Positions 35,676 to 48,163 are shown, numbered from the stretch's first letter. The stretch is 64,000 nucleotides of DNA from SZUA-35 sp965530755 (GCA_965530755.1 CBESNA010000002.1:87630-151629), one strand, 5' to 3'. The notes: a model not told the origin generated them from the sequence alone. Numbers and translations: made by a program.

Positions 35676-36754
35676 TGGAGCGGCTGCTTCCTCGCGTCCA
35701 ACACTACGCATGGGGGAGCACCACGGCCCTGCCCGAGATGCTCGGCGTCGAGCCGGACGGAACTCCATGGGCCGAGCTCTGGGTCGGTGACCATCCCCGG
35801 TTGCCGAGCACGGTCGAGTCGACGGGTGAACCGCTCGACGCCGGTCTGCCGTATCTCCTGAAGATCCTGGCGGCGGATGCACCGCTGTCGATCCAGACCC
35901 ATCCGTCCCTCGACCGGGCACGTTCGGGATTCGAGAAGGAGAACGCCGAGGGGATCCCGATCGATGCCCCGAATCGGACCTACCGCGACCCGAACCACAA
36001 GCCCGAGTTGATCTGCGCGCTCACGCCATTCGACGCCCTCGTCGGTTTCCGTGACGTCGACGCGATCGTTGCCGAGATGGACCCGGTCGCCGAGTTGGGT
36101 CCGATCGTCGAGCGGCTCCGCCAGGGGAACGCCACCGCACTGCGGTCGGCCACGCAATGGATCCTCGGTCTCTCACCGGGTGAGGCGGCACCCCTGGTGT
36201 CCGCCGCGGCCGAGGCCAACGAGTTGGCAGCGCTCCTGGATCGTCATCACCCCGGGGACCCTGGTGTGTTGGTCGGGATGCTGCTGCACCGGATTCTGCT
36301 CCAGCCGGGTGAAGCATTGTTCCTCGGAGCGGGGAGCCTGCACGCCTACCTGTCCGGGGTCGGTGTGGAGTTGATGGCCAACTCCGACAACGTGATTCGG
36401 GGTGGTCTGACCCCCAAGCACGTCGATGTCGCCGAACTGGTCGACGTGGTTTCGTTCGAACCGTTCGAACCGACCATTCAGCGCGCCGTTTATCCGGTCC
36501 ACGAGTACGACACCGACGGGGCTGATTTCGGCCTCATCCGCATCGAGACATCGGGTCAACAGGGGAGCGGGCCGTTCTGTTTCTCGTCGAGTGGGCCGGA
36601 GATCCTCTTGGTCACGTCCGGTGACGTCGAGGTCAGCGATGGCGGCGCTGAGGCGATCTCCCTCGCGTCTGGCGGTGCCGGTTTCATCCCGGGCGGATCC
36701 GATGTCGAGCTGACAGGCGAAGGTGTCACCTGGAGGGCAACGGTGGGGCGTTAA
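35675..36754 (+). CDS. manA: Mannose-6-phosphate isomerase class I
   Basis: A 359-residue zinc cupin enzyme interconverting fructose-6-phosphate and mannose-6-phosphate. Evidence: the opening RVQHYAWGS, SIQTHPSLDRA (zinc ligands Gln and His), DPNHKPELICALTPF (zinc ligand Glu) and the later FLGAGSLHAYLSG segment. The ATG at 35675 shares a base with the manB stop; the longer frame to 35552 is an artefact of overlap with manB. With manB and manC it completes GDP-mannose synthesis from fructose-6-phosphate. Confidence 0.93.
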   Translation: MERLLPRVQHYAWGSTTALPEMLGVEPDGTPWAELWVGDHPRLPSTVESTGEPLDAGLPYLLKILAADAPLSIQTHPSLDRARSGFEKENAEGIPIDAPNRTYRDPNHKPELICALTPFDALVGFRDVDAIVAEMDPVAELGPIVERLRQGNATALRSATQWILGLSPGEAAPLVSAAAEANELAALLDRHHPGDPGVLVGMLLHRILLQPGEALFLGAGSLHAYLSGVGVELMANSDNVIRGGLTPKHVDVAELVDVVSFEPFEPTIQRAVYPVHEYDTDGADFGLIRIETSGQQGSGPFCFSSSGPEILLVTSGDVEVSDGGAEAISLASGGAGFIPGGSDVELTGEGVTWRATVGR

Positions 36755-36757
36755 CCT
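36752..36757 (+). promoter_or_regulatory. Leaderless -10 element for the Trm112-like gene
   Basis: TAACCT overlaps the manA stop codon and lies 6 nt before the ATG at 36764, so the Trm112-SIS pair can be expressed apart from manBA. Confidence 0.45.
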
Positions 36758-36763
36758 GCCGAC

Positions 36764-37000
36764 ATGTCGCTTGACCCTGTTCTGCTGGAAATTCTCGCGT
36801 GCCCGGAAGACAAGGGCCCCCTCTACTACTTCGAGGACGAGGCCGTGCTGCTCAACCCTCGCCTCGGACGGACCTATCGGATCGACGAGGGCATCCCCGT
36901 GATGCTGATCGACGAGGCGACGGCCGTCGACGAAGCCGAAGTGGCTCGACTCTTGGCCAAGGCCGAAGCTGAGGGCACTACCCCCACGTTCGAAGCCTGA
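36764..37000 (+). CDS. Trm112 family protein
   Basis: A 78-residue protein with the Trm112/YcaR pattern: LLEILACPEDKGPL at the start, then LNPRLGRTYRIDEGIPVMLIDEA. Eukaryotic Trm112 activates methyltransferases; bacterial members are small partners of unclear role. Only one Cys remains of the zinc knuckle. Actinobacterial mannose-metabolism loci often carry this gene beside manA/manB and the SIS protein, as here, so it may be a helper for a neighbouring enzyme. Confidence 0.88.
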   Translation: MSLDPVLLEILACPEDKGPLYYFEDEAVLLNPRLGRTYRIDEGIPVMLIDEATAVDEAEVARLLAKAEAEGTTPTFEA

Positions 37001-37002
37001 TC

Positions 37003-38046
37003 GTGGTCACGAACAGCTCTGGCCCGCTCGACACCCTCGGAATGCGCGACGCCATGCTGGCGCTCCCCGAACAGATCGAAGCCTCGCTCGCCGCGATCGA
37101 CTCGATTCCGGACCTTCCCAACGCCGCTGCCATCGAGCACGTACTGATCCTCGGGATGGGCGACTCGGGCTTCGGCGGCGACGTCGCGGCAGCAAGTGCC
37201 CGTCCGTTTTCCTCGAAGCCGATCGTGGTGTACGGCGGGTATCTGCCTCCGTCATGGGTCGGACCGAACACGCTGGTGATCGCGATGTCCGAATCCGGGA
37301 GCACAGAGGAGACGCTCGAGTCGCTCGAGGCCGCGGTCGAGTCCGGTGCGTCCCTGGTCGCGATCACGAACGGTGGCGAGCTCGCAAGCCTGGCCAACCG
37401 TGCGAGCGCTCCAGTGCTTCCCGTCGTCGGCAATGCGCCGATGCCGCGCGCGGCGCTCGGCGCGCTGGCAACGCCGGCGATGCTGACCCTCGAGCAGGCA
37501 GGGTTCTTTCCCGGCGCCCGCACGTGGCTGAAGGGGGCAGTCGACCAACTCAAGGCCAGACGCGACGGCTTCGATGAACCTGACAGTGAACCGAAGGAAC
37601 TGGCTCGCCGGATCGGTCGCACGATGCCGTTGATCTACGGCGGCGGCGCGATCGGTACCACGGCAGCGCGCCGCTGGAAGATGGCGTTCAATCACAACGT
37701 CAAGACGCCTGCGTTCTGGGCGCCGATGCCGGATCTGTGCCACAACGAGCTGGTGGGGTTCGGTCGGAACGGCGATGTCACCCGCGAGATCTTCACGCAG
37801 ATCCAGCTGCGCCACGACGGTGAGCATCCGCAGACGGCACGCCGGTTCGAGTACGTCGAGGAGAAGACCGTCGAGGTGATGCACGAGGTGTTGAGCGTCT
37901 CCGCCGGCGGCGAGGGTCCAGTGGCTCAGCTGTTCGACTTGATCTACACCGGCGACATCACGACGCTCGAGCTCGCCGCGGCCGAAGGACTCGATCCCGG
38001 GCCGTTGCCAGTGGTGGACGATCTGAAGGCGTGGCTCGCCTCCTGA
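37003..38046 (+). CDS. SIS-domain sugar isomerase (phosphoglucose/phosphomannose isomerase-like)
   Basis: A 347-residue SIS-fold protein. ILGMGDSGFGGD (about 48-59) and AMSESGSTEETLES are the sugar-phosphate loops of the first SIS lobe; the C-terminal half, including FNHNVKTPAFWAPMPDLCHNELVGF, matches the bacterial PGI/PMI C-terminal family. It likely interconverts hexose-6-phosphates, alongside manA and manB. The GTG start lies 2 bp after the Trm112 stop. Some actinobacterial homologues are annotated as TobH-like with no proven activity, so the substrate is tentative. Confidence 0.85.
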   Translation: MVTNSSGPLDTLGMRDAMLALPEQIEASLAAIDSIPDLPNAAAIEHVLILGMGDSGFGGDVAAASARPFSSKPIVVYGGYLPPSWVGPNTLVIAMSESGSTEETLESLEAAVESGASLVAITNGGELASLANRASAPVLPVVGNAPMPRAALGALATPAMLTLEQAGFFPGARTWLKGAVDQLKARRDGFDEPDSEPKELARRIGRTMPLIYGGGAIGTTAARRWKMAFNHNVKTPAFWAPMPDLCHNELVGFGRNGDVTREIFTQIQLRHDGEHPQTARRFEYVEEKTVEVMHEVLSVSAGGEGPVAQLFDLIYTGDITTLELAAAEGLDPGPLPVVDDLKAWLAS

Positions 38047-38051
38047 CCCTC

Positions 38052-38075
38052 CCGATTGGGGCCTGCCGATTGGGG
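38052..38075 (+). repeat. Short direct repeat downstream of the SIS gene
   Basis: CCGATTGGGG occurs at 38052-38061 and 38066-38075 in the 150-bp gap before the SDR gene. No further signal was seen in this gap. Confidence 0.4.
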
Positions 38076-38196
38076 TCGGAGCTTCACATTCACAGGTTGG
38101 GCCCGGTGGCCTCGGCATCGAGTCAGGCCCGATAAGAAGGCCGCGCGTCTGGCTGTCACAGTTGCGGCCGCCGCGGGTTTCGATTCAGACTGCGGC

Positions 38197-38964
38197 ATGG
38201 CTGACCTGACCGACAAGACCATCGTCATCACGGGAGCGGGCGGGGGGATCGGCCTCGCTGCAGTGTCGACTTTTCTCGCCGCGGGGGCGAACGTGGTTGC
38301 CACCGACCTTGCAGGGACTGCCGTGCAGGTGGCGGGGGAGATGGACGACCGCGCGGTGTCACTGGTTGCCGATGTCACCAGCGCATCCGATTGGGAGGCG
38401 GTACGGACACTGGCGATCGACACATTCGGTGCCGTCCACGGACTCGTCAACAACGCCGGCATCGAAGGTGCCATCGTGCCGATCGTCGAGTACGCCGACG
38501 AGATGTTCGACCGAGTGCTGGACATCAATGTGAAGGGTGTCTTCCTCGGCATGAAGACCTTGGCTCCCGTGATCCAGGCCGCCGGCGGAGGTTCGATCGT
38601 CAACGTCTCGTCGGTTGCCGGGATCTCGGGGGCCGCCAATCTGTCGGCCTACTCTGCATCGAAACACGCCGTCATCGGGCTCACGAAGAGCGCGGCCCTC
38701 GAGTTCGCAGCGGTGGGCATCCGCTGCAACGCGATCTGCCCATCGCCGATCGACACCCGCATGATGCGGTCCCTCGAGGAATCGATGAAGAGCGATGAAC
38801 TCAGCTCCGCGGAGATTCAGGGTCTGATTGCAATGAACATCCCTCTCGGCCGATACGGCGAGCCCTCGGAGGTGGCGGATCTCATGGCCTTCCTGCTCTC
38901 CGATGATGCTCGATTCCTGTCGGGTACAGCCATCCCGATCGATGGGGCGATGAAGGCGCGCTGA
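38197..38964 (+). CDS. Short-chain dehydrogenase/reductase
   Basis: A 255-residue classical SDR. TGAGGGIG cofactor motif near 12-19, NNAG in LVNNAGIEG, catalytic Ser in NVSSVAGISG and Tyr-X3-Lys in YSASKHA, then the CPSPIDTRMM segment. Substrate unknown; the form is close to 3-ketoacyl-ACP reductase or glucose dehydrogenase-like SDRs. The ATG at 38197 gives the family opening; the longer frame to 38056 is non-coding sequence. The next gene is 9 bp downstream. Confidence 0.87.
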   Translation: MADLTDKTIVITGAGGGIGLAAVSTFLAAGANVVATDLAGTAVQVAGEMDDRAVSLVADVTSASDWEAVRTLAIDTFGAVHGLVNNAGIEGAIVPIVEYADEMFDRVLDINVKGVFLGMKTLAPVIQAAGGGSIVNVSSVAGISGAANLSAYSASKHAVIGLTKSAALEFAAVGIRCNAICPSPIDTRMMRSLEESMKSDELSSAEIQGLIAMNIPLGRYGEPSEVADLMAFLLSDDARFLSGTAIPIDGAMKAR

Positions 38965-38973
38965 GGCCACACT

Positions 38974-39414
38974 GTGGCGATGGCCCACTACGACGTCACC
39001 ATTTCGAGCCCGCTGAGCCAGAAGGAGGCGTTCGAGAAGTTGGCGTCCGTCGAGCGATTTCACGAGTGGGACCCGGGAGTCAGCGCAGGCGAGCAGATCG
39101 AGGGGGAGGGTCCGGGCGATGGAGCGGTCTACGTCCTGACTGCGAAGGGATTTGCCGGTCGTGAGTTGCCGCTCGAGTACCGAACGACCGTCTTTGATGC
39201 GCCGAACCGCTTCGTCATCGTGTCGGACGGCAAGAGCCTGCGCTCGGACGACGTCGTCACTGTCGTACCGGATGGCGACGGCTGCCAGGTCACCTACGCA
39301 GCCGACCTCCGCATGAAGGGGGTCTTCGCCGTGCTCAACCCCGTGCTGGGGCTCGTCTTCAACCGGATCGGCGATCGGGCAGCGGCTGGGCTGCGTGAGT
39401 TCGTGGACGCCTGA
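38974..39414 (+). CDS. SRPBCC family protein
   Basis: A 146-residue START/Bet v1-like (SRPBCC) protein that would bind a hydrophobic ligand in a helix-grip cavity. Evidence: the alternating strand pattern, the early SPLSQKEAFEKLASVERFHEWDPGV and the long C-terminal helix (FNRIGDRAAAGLREFV). The GTG at 38974 or the ATG at 38980 starts it. It probably shares a transcript with the SDR. A ligand cannot be inferred. Confidence 0.8.
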   Translation: MAMAHYDVTISSPLSQKEAFEKLASVERFHEWDPGVSAGEQIEGEGPGDGAVYVLTAKGFAGRELPLEYRTTVFDAPNRFVIVSDGKSLRSDDVVTVVPDGDGCQVTYAADLRMKGVFAVLNPVLGLVFNRIGDRAAAGLREFVDA

Positions 39415-39450
39415 GGACGGCGCTGCGGGTCGATCCGCAGGCCGACGTCC
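39415..39450 (+). terminator. Strong hairpin after the SRPBCC gene
   Basis: Directly after the stop codon, CTGCGG (39423-39428) pairs with CCGCAG (39435-39440), extended by GGC/GCC and GGAC/GTCC with a small internal bulge. It lacks a U-tract. It ends just before the ahcY -10 element, so it probably separates the two units. Confidence 0.5.
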
Positions 39451-39458
39451 CAACTTGG

Positions 39459-39464
39459 TAGCCT
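39459..39464 (+). promoter_or_regulatory. -10 element for ahcY
   Basis: TAGCCT lies 80 nt before the ahcY ATG, implying a leader of about 70 nt. The leader holds a GGGCC/GGCCC hairpin (39497-39510) and a GGGAGA ribosome site. Confidence 0.4.
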
Positions 39465-39544
39465 GCGCCGATCACCAGCGAGCGGCTGTCTGACCCGGGC
39501 CAGGTGGCCCCAGCCCTCCCCACCTCACCCAGGGAGACCCGATC

Positions 39545-41023
<1,479 letters not shown>

Positions 41024-41035
41024 TAGCGCTGGTGA

Positions 41036-41127
41036 CCCAAACCCGAGGCTGCGACCCCCGCATATGGGGGCCACAAACCTCGGGTTTGAGCCCCACAGAA
41101 TCGGGGGTGTGAGCCTCGGGTTTGTGG
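41036..41127. repeat. Inverted-repeat element, left copy (beside the MBL gene)
   Basis: A 92-bp element built around AAACCCGAGG (41039-41048) and its complement CCTCGGGTTT (41078-41087 and 41114-41123), with CCCCC/GGGGG runs between, so it folds into long hairpins. Its reverse complement matches the element at 42602-42692 closely, including 37 identical bases (41072-41108 against 42621-42657). It lies between the convergent ahcY and MBL genes. Confidence 0.9.
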
Positions 41128-41201
41128 ACGAGACCTTGGTTGGCAGCGCAGGAGCTTGTCCGTGTTGACGAAACGTGGCGCGCCGCCTCAGGAAGCGTAC
41201 G

Positions 41202-42581
41202 TCAGGTCGCCCATGGTTCGAAACGGCGCCGAAGCACCTTGGTGTGAAACCCGGACCGGATGGCCTCCGCCGGTTCTCGCCATCGTCGGATGGCTGACCG
41301 CAGCGTGCGTCGATCGAGGTTCGTTCGCAGCGGGAGGTAGTCGAGCTCCAATCCGTCGAGAAGGGCGAAGAACAACAGCACCGTGCGGACGGCGGCCCGG
41401 TCTCGCACCCGAACCGACAGGCGCTTCGACGGCGTCCACACCGAAAACATGTCGTACCGGGAGCAGTCGTTGATGATCGCCGCCTGGCAACGGATCGAGA
41501 ACGTCGGATCGGCAGCGGCGCCGTCGATCACGGTGCCAGACGCCGAGTCGACCGTGACAGGGCGCTCGACCCCGTGCTCCACGATGCGGAACTCAAAGAC
41601 GTCGAGCCTGTTCCTGAGCAGCCGAGGGGTCGCGTCGAGCAGTCGTTGCATGTATGTGACGAACGACGAGAGATCGAAGTCGGCGGCCGCCTCGGCCTCC
41701 ATGTGCTGGGCAATGGTGTCGGCGTGGCGTGCCGACAACGCATCGATGTAGTCGTCGACATCGTCGTAGTCGAAAGTGACCAGGTCGAAACCGTTGTCCG
41801 ACGACCACGAACTGCCGGGAGCCATGATGATGCAATCGGCGTCGGTGTCTGCATTGCGTTCGTCGAACCTCCGCTTGACCTCGGTTGGCTTGACGGCGAT
41901 TCCGTTGAAGCGGCGTGTCTCCGGGTGGAGGAAGCAGTGATTGCTGGCGAACGGGATGGCGTGGCGGGCGCCCACCGTGCGGGCGAACGCAGCGAACTCG
42001 TCCATATATGCCTCGCGGGGACGCAGCTCGGGGCAGAGCGTCTCGTAGTTCTCGATGCAGTAGGGATAGGCACTGGCGTTGGAGTGGCTTCGCAGGACGA
42101 AGTCGATCCGAGGGTGATCGGCCAGCACCTGGTGGAGCGGCAGGCCGAACATCTTGCAGTCGTTGGCGTTCAGAATCGTGTGTTCGCCGCCGGTGATGAC
42201 CACAGCCGAGTCGTTGAGGAACTGGTACGACTGGATTGAGAGGCCCCCGAGGTCCAGACGCTCACCGTGCTCGAGTTCGGTGATGTTGTGAAACCCGAGA
42301 TAGGCGAGATCGCGGCGCATGCGGTCGTTGTTGAACGTCGGGACGATGAACTGTGTGTCCGGCGAGAAGCGTCGCAGCGATGGGCCGTGGAAGTGGTCCC
42401 AGTGGAGATGGGTGAGGTAGACGTGGGTCGGCTCCAAGGCCTCGATCAGTTGGCGGGGCGGTTCGGGAAGATTCCACCAGCTCCGCCAGTAGCAGGAGCC
42501 GACGATCCAAGGGTCGACGACGAGCGCAACATTGTTGCGCTCGACGACGAGACCGGCGTGGCTGAGAATCGTGAACCGCAC
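41202..42581 (-). CDS. MBL-fold metallohydrolase of unknown substrate
   Basis: A 459-residue protein. The first ~250 residues form a metallo-beta-lactamase fold: LSHAGLVVERNNVALVVDPW, then the zinc motif His58-X-His60-X-Asp62-His63 (THLHWDHFHG), and later SHSNASAYPY and FASNHCFLHP. The pattern recalls UlaG/CMP-NeuAc hydroxylase-like members. The C-terminal ~200 residues are unassigned but may bind a lipid or sugar. The GTG start is 6 nt from a -10 element. Inverted ~91-bp repeats stand on both sides, and the neighbours (ahcY, comF, hpf) are housekeeping genes, so it may be an acquired cassette. Confidence 0.85.
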   Translation of the reverse strand: MRFTILSHAGLVVERNNVALVVDPWIVGSCYWRSWWNLPEPPRQLIEALEPTHVYLTHLHWDHFHGPSLRRFSPDTQFIVPTFNNDRMRRDLAYLGFHNITELEHGERLDLGGLSIQSYQFLNDSAVVITGGEHTILNANDCKMFGLPLHQVLADHPRIDFVLRSHSNASAYPYCIENYETLCPELRPREAYMDEFAAFARTVGARHAIPFASNHCFLHPETRRFNGIAVKPTEVKRRFDERNADTDADCIIMAPGSSWSSDNGFDLVTFDYDDVDDYIDALSARHADTIAQHMEAEAAADFDLSSFVTYMQRLLDATPRLLRNRLDVFEFRIVEHGVERPVTVDSASGTVIDGAAADPTFSIRCQAAIINDCSRYDMFSVWTPSKRLSVRVRDRAAVRTVLLFFALLDGLELDYLPLRTNLDRRTLRSAIRRWREPAEAIRSGFHTKVLRRRFEPWAT

Positions 42582-42587
42582 CCGCCA

Positions 42588-42593
42588 ATGCTA
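42588..42593 (-). promoter_or_regulatory. Leaderless -10 element for the MBL gene
   Basis: TAGCAT on the minus strand is followed by 6 nt and the GTG at 42581. Its -35 region would fall inside the right repeat copy. Confidence 0.55.
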
Positions 42594-42601
42594 CCCACGC
42601 C

Positions 42602-42692
42602 CCCCAAACCCGAGGCTCCAACCCCCGATTCTGTGGGGCTCAAACCCGAGGTTTGTGACCCCTATTTCCGGGGGTTGGAACCTCGGGATTGG
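42602..42692. repeat. Inverted-repeat element, right copy (beside the MBL gene)
   Basis: A 91-bp element in inverted orientation to 41036-41127. It contains AAACCCGAGG twice (42606-42615 and 42642-42651) and the complementary CCTCGGG near 42681, giving strong hairpins. It sits in the divergent gap between the MBL and comF genes and so lies in both promoter regions. Confidence 0.9.
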
Positions 42693-42732
42693 CTTGTGGG
42701 CGTCTTGTGGGCGACTGTCACAGGGCATCTCG

Positions 42733-42738
42733 TAGGTT
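42733..42738 (+). promoter_or_regulatory. Leaderless -10 element for the ComF gene
   Basis: TAGGTT is followed by 6 nt and the ATG at 42745. Confidence 0.55.
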
Positions 42739-42744
42739 TGGCCG

Positions 42745-43410
42745 ATGTTCTTCGATCGTCGATGTCCCGTCTGCGGCGTGACCGAGCGACGGCTGTGCGC
42801 ATCGTGTGCCGCCGGCTTGCAGCGAGGGCCAGAGCTCCACATCGATGGGTTCGACGAGGTCATCGCCCTCTTGGCCTATGACGATCGCAGCGCTCGGCTC
42901 GTTCTCGCCGGCAAGAACGGCGGGCGTCGGGATCTACTCCGCTGGTCGGGAGAGCTCTTGGCCGCCGACATCATGCGTCGTTTTGATGTCGGCGAGCTCG
43001 ATCTGGTCACCTGGGTTCCTGCTCATCCGGCACAACGGCGAACCCGCGGATTCGATCAGGGCGAGGTGCTCGCGAGGGCGATCGCCCGTCGGCTGGGGCG
43101 CCCGTGTCGGCGCACGCTGAGTCGTCGCGGCGGAACGAGTCGGAAAGGGCTCGGCAGGGCCGCTCGACTCGATGGGCCGCTCGTTCGAACGACGCGTCGC
43201 ATACCGGGCACCGTCCTTCTGATCGATGACGTCGTCGCAACCGGATCGACGCTCGGCCGTTGCGCCGAGGCCTTGCATCGAGGAGGCGCGGAGAGGATCA
43301 TTGCCGGTGTGGTTGCAGCCTCCGGCGGGAGCCTTCAGCCCCTTCGGGCGCCGGGCTCTCCGACCATCTACATTGACAGTCCATCGGGCGTGCGCCCGGA
43401 AGCAACCTGA
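42745..43410 (+). CDS. ComF family phosphoribosyltransferase-like protein
   Basis: A 221-residue protein with a zinc-ribbon-like start (CPVCGVTERRLCASC) and a C-terminal phosphoribosyltransferase domain bearing the PRPP loop VLLIDDVVATGSTL. The WVPAHPAQRRTRGFDQGEVLARAIA segment is characteristic of ComF. In transformable bacteria ComF helps DNA uptake or processing of incoming single strands; here no other competence gene is near, so the role is uncertain. It precedes hpf by 11 bp. Confidence 0.9.
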   Translation: MFFDRRCPVCGVTERRLCASCAAGLQRGPELHIDGFDEVIALLAYDDRSARLVLAGKNGGRRDLLRWSGELLAADIMRRFDVGELDLVTWVPAHPAQRRTRGFDQGEVLARAIARRLGRPCRRTLSRRGGTSRKGLGRAARLDGPLVRTTRRIPGTVLLIDDVVATGSTLGRCAEALHRGGAERIIAGVVAASGGSLQPLRAPGSPTIYIDSPSGVRPEAT

Positions 43411-43421
43411 GAGGAGCCTCC

Positions 43422-43988
43422 ATGGAGGTATCGGTCAGTGGTCGTCACACAGCGGTTCCAGAAACCCTTCGCCAACAGGCAACAGAGAAGATCGGACGGC
43501 TCGATCGGTATCTGTCTGGAATGGACCGAGCTGAAGTGCACTTCTGGCAGGAGAAGAACCGCAAGAAAGGTGACACTGACTTCTGCGAGGTGACGCTCGA
43601 GGGCCACGGCCATCACGTTCGCTGCAAAGTGTCGGCTCCCGACAGCTTCACAGCTGTTGATCTCGCAGTCGACAAGCTCGAACGACAGCTCCGCAAGCTC
43701 AAGACCAAGATCCAGCGCCGCAGCCGTGACCGAGTCCGGGTCGATCTCGAGCCGGACCTGGTCCCCGATTCGCTCCTTCCGTCGAACGAGCCGGAGCCGG
43801 TCTACACGTTCGCCAAAACCAAGAGCTTCGACCTCGACATCATGGAACCAGACGCCGCGGCCCTCCAGATGGATCTGCTCGATCACGACTTCTATCTCTT
43901 CACCAACAAGTCGACCGGTCGCAACGCCGTGGTGTATCGCCGTGAGGACGGCGATGTCGGCCTGATCGACATCACACCGCCTGCCTGA
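43422..43988 (+). CDS. hpf: Ribosome hibernation-promoting factor, long form
   Basis: A 188-residue protein. The N-terminal S30AE domain (~1-105) is followed by a linker and the C-terminal dimerisation domain (~125-185, with LLDHDFYLFTNKSTGRNAVVYRREDGDVGLI). Long-form HPF dimerises 70S ribosomes into inactive 100S particles in stationary phase. The ATG has GAGAGGAG a few nt upstream. Length fits the actinobacterial form. Confidence 0.94.
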   Translation: MEVSVSGRHTAVPETLRQQATEKIGRLDRYLSGMDRAEVHFWQEKNRKKGDTDFCEVTLEGHGHHVRCKVSAPDSFTAVDLAVDKLERQLRKLKTKIQRRSRDRVRVDLEPDLVPDSLLPSNEPEPVYTFAKTKSFDLDIMEPDAAALQMDLLDHDFYLFTNKSTGRNAVVYRREDGDVGLIDITPPA

Positions 43989-44024
43989 TCGACTGCTCTC
44001 ATCGACCTGGATGTCGTCGAAGGA

Positions 44025-44064
44025 GTGATGCCCAGGTTGCACGGGTGGTGCCCAGGTTGCACGG
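44025..44064 (+). repeat. Tandem 20-bp repeat upstream of secA
   Basis: Two adjacent 20-bp units (44025-44044 and 44045-44064) share TGCCCAGGTTGCACGG and differ at one base in the first four. They end 11 bp before the probable secA -10 element and so cover its -35 region, suggesting a protein-binding site. Confidence 0.8.
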
Positions 44065-44075
44065 AGTGCGGCCAG

Positions 44076-44081
44076 TAGACT
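44076..44081 (+). promoter_or_regulatory. -10 element for secA
   Basis: TAGACT is followed by 10 nt and the ATG at 44092. The spacing is slightly longer than in the leaderless genes. Confidence 0.4.
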
Positions 44082-44091
44082 CGCCGGCGAG

Positions 44092-46923
<2,832 letters not shown>

Positions 46924-46929
46924 GACGGC

Positions 46930-48051
46930 ATGGCTGAACTCGACGACGAACTGATCCGCCTCCGCAAAGAACTGGCCGAGGCAGACGACTACCTGCGCAT
47001 CGGCGATCTCCGCGCCCGTCTGCCCCAACTCGAGACCGAGATGGGTCGCCCCGATCTCTGGGATGATGCCGAGCGTGCCAGAGCGGTCCAGACCGAGTTC
47101 AGCTCCGTCAAGGACGATCTCGATCTCTACGATCGTCTCGCCGGCGAGGTCGACGATCTCGAGGTGATGCTCGAGATGGCGTCCGAGGACCCTTCCTTCG
47201 CGATCGAAGCCACGGATCTCGCTGCCAAGTTGTCGGACGAGTTCAACCGGCTCGAACTTCGTGCGCTCTACACCGGCGAGTACGACGAGGGAGACGCGGT
47301 TTGTGAGATCCACTCCGGCGCGGGCGGCACCGACTCCCAGGACTGGGCCGAGATGCTGTTCAACATGTATCGAAAGTGGGCCCAGGTCGCCGGGTTCTCG
47401 CTCGAGGTCACCGAGGCTCAGGAAGGGGCTGAGGCGGGTATCACCGCCGCGACCTTCATCGTGCGTGGTCGCCATGCGTACGGCCTGCTCCAAGCCGAAC
47501 GCGGGGTGCACCGCCTGGTGCGGATCTCGCCGTTCGACTCACAAGCTCGCCGCCACACTGCCTTCGCCTCCTTCGGCGTCGTTCCCTACATCGAAGATGC
47601 CACCAACCAGGTCGAGATCGATGAGAAGGAGCTACGGATCGACACGTTCCGCAGCTCGGGTGCCGGCGGCCAGCACGTGAACGTCACCGATTCGGCCGTC
47701 CGCGTCACCCACCTCCCGACCGGCATCGTCGTGTCGTGTCAGAACGAACGAAGCCAGCACCAGAACAAGGATCGCTGCATGCAGATGCTGGCGATGAAAT
47801 TGGTCGACCTCGAGCGGCAGAAACGCGTCGACAAGCTGTCCGAGGAAGCCGGCGAGTCCAAGAGTGTCGAGTGGGGCAGCCAGATTCGGTCATACGTGCT
47901 CCAGCCGTACCAGCAGGTGAAGGACGAGCGATCCGGCTTGACGTCGGGCAACCCTGAAGGGGTGCTCGGCGGCGATGTCGGACCGTTCATGGAGGCGTGG
48001 CTGCGTTGGCGCCGGGTCCAAGCGGCACAAGCCGAGGCGAACGAGGGCTGA
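46930..48051 (+). CDS. prfB: Peptide chain release factor 2
   Basis: A 373-residue class I release factor for UGA and UAA codons. SPF at 200-202 is the codon-recognition motif of RF2, and GGQ at 246-248 triggers peptidyl-tRNA hydrolysis. The reading frame is continuous: there is no internal UGA and no programmed frameshift, unlike many bacteria. It begins 6 bp after secA and precedes ftsEX. Confidence 0.96.
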   Translation: MAELDDELIRLRKELAEADDYLRIGDLRARLPQLETEMGRPDLWDDAERARAVQTEFSSVKDDLDLYDRLAGEVDDLEVMLEMASEDPSFAIEATDLAAKLSDEFNRLELRALYTGEYDEGDAVCEIHSGAGGTDSQDWAEMLFNMYRKWAQVAGFSLEVTEAQEGAEAGITAATFIVRGRHAYGLLQAERGVHRLVRISPFDSQARRHTAFASFGVVPYIEDATNQVEIDEKELRIDTFRSSGAGGQHVNVTDSAVRVTHLPTGIVVSCQNERSQHQNKDRCMQMLAMKLVDLERQKRVDKLSEEAGESKSVEWGSQIRSYVLQPYQQVKDERSGLTSGNPEGVLGGDVGPFMEAWLRWRRVQAAQAEANEG

Positions 48052-48163
48052 CCATGCTCTTGCACCCCCTCGAGAACGAATCAACAGTCGGCCGATCGAG
48101 CCGATGGAGAATGGCCACGACGAAGGGCGACACCTCGTCGAGCGCGGGCCGGAGACCGCGAAC

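Noticed and set aside
39450..39544. SAH riboswitch in the ahcY leader
   Set aside because: A hairpin is present, but I could not match the known SAH riboswitch core, so it is only listed as a possible structured leader.
46930..48051. Programmed frameshift in prfB
   Set aside because: The frame is continuous from ATG to stop with no internal UGA near the usual site, so no frameshift is needed.
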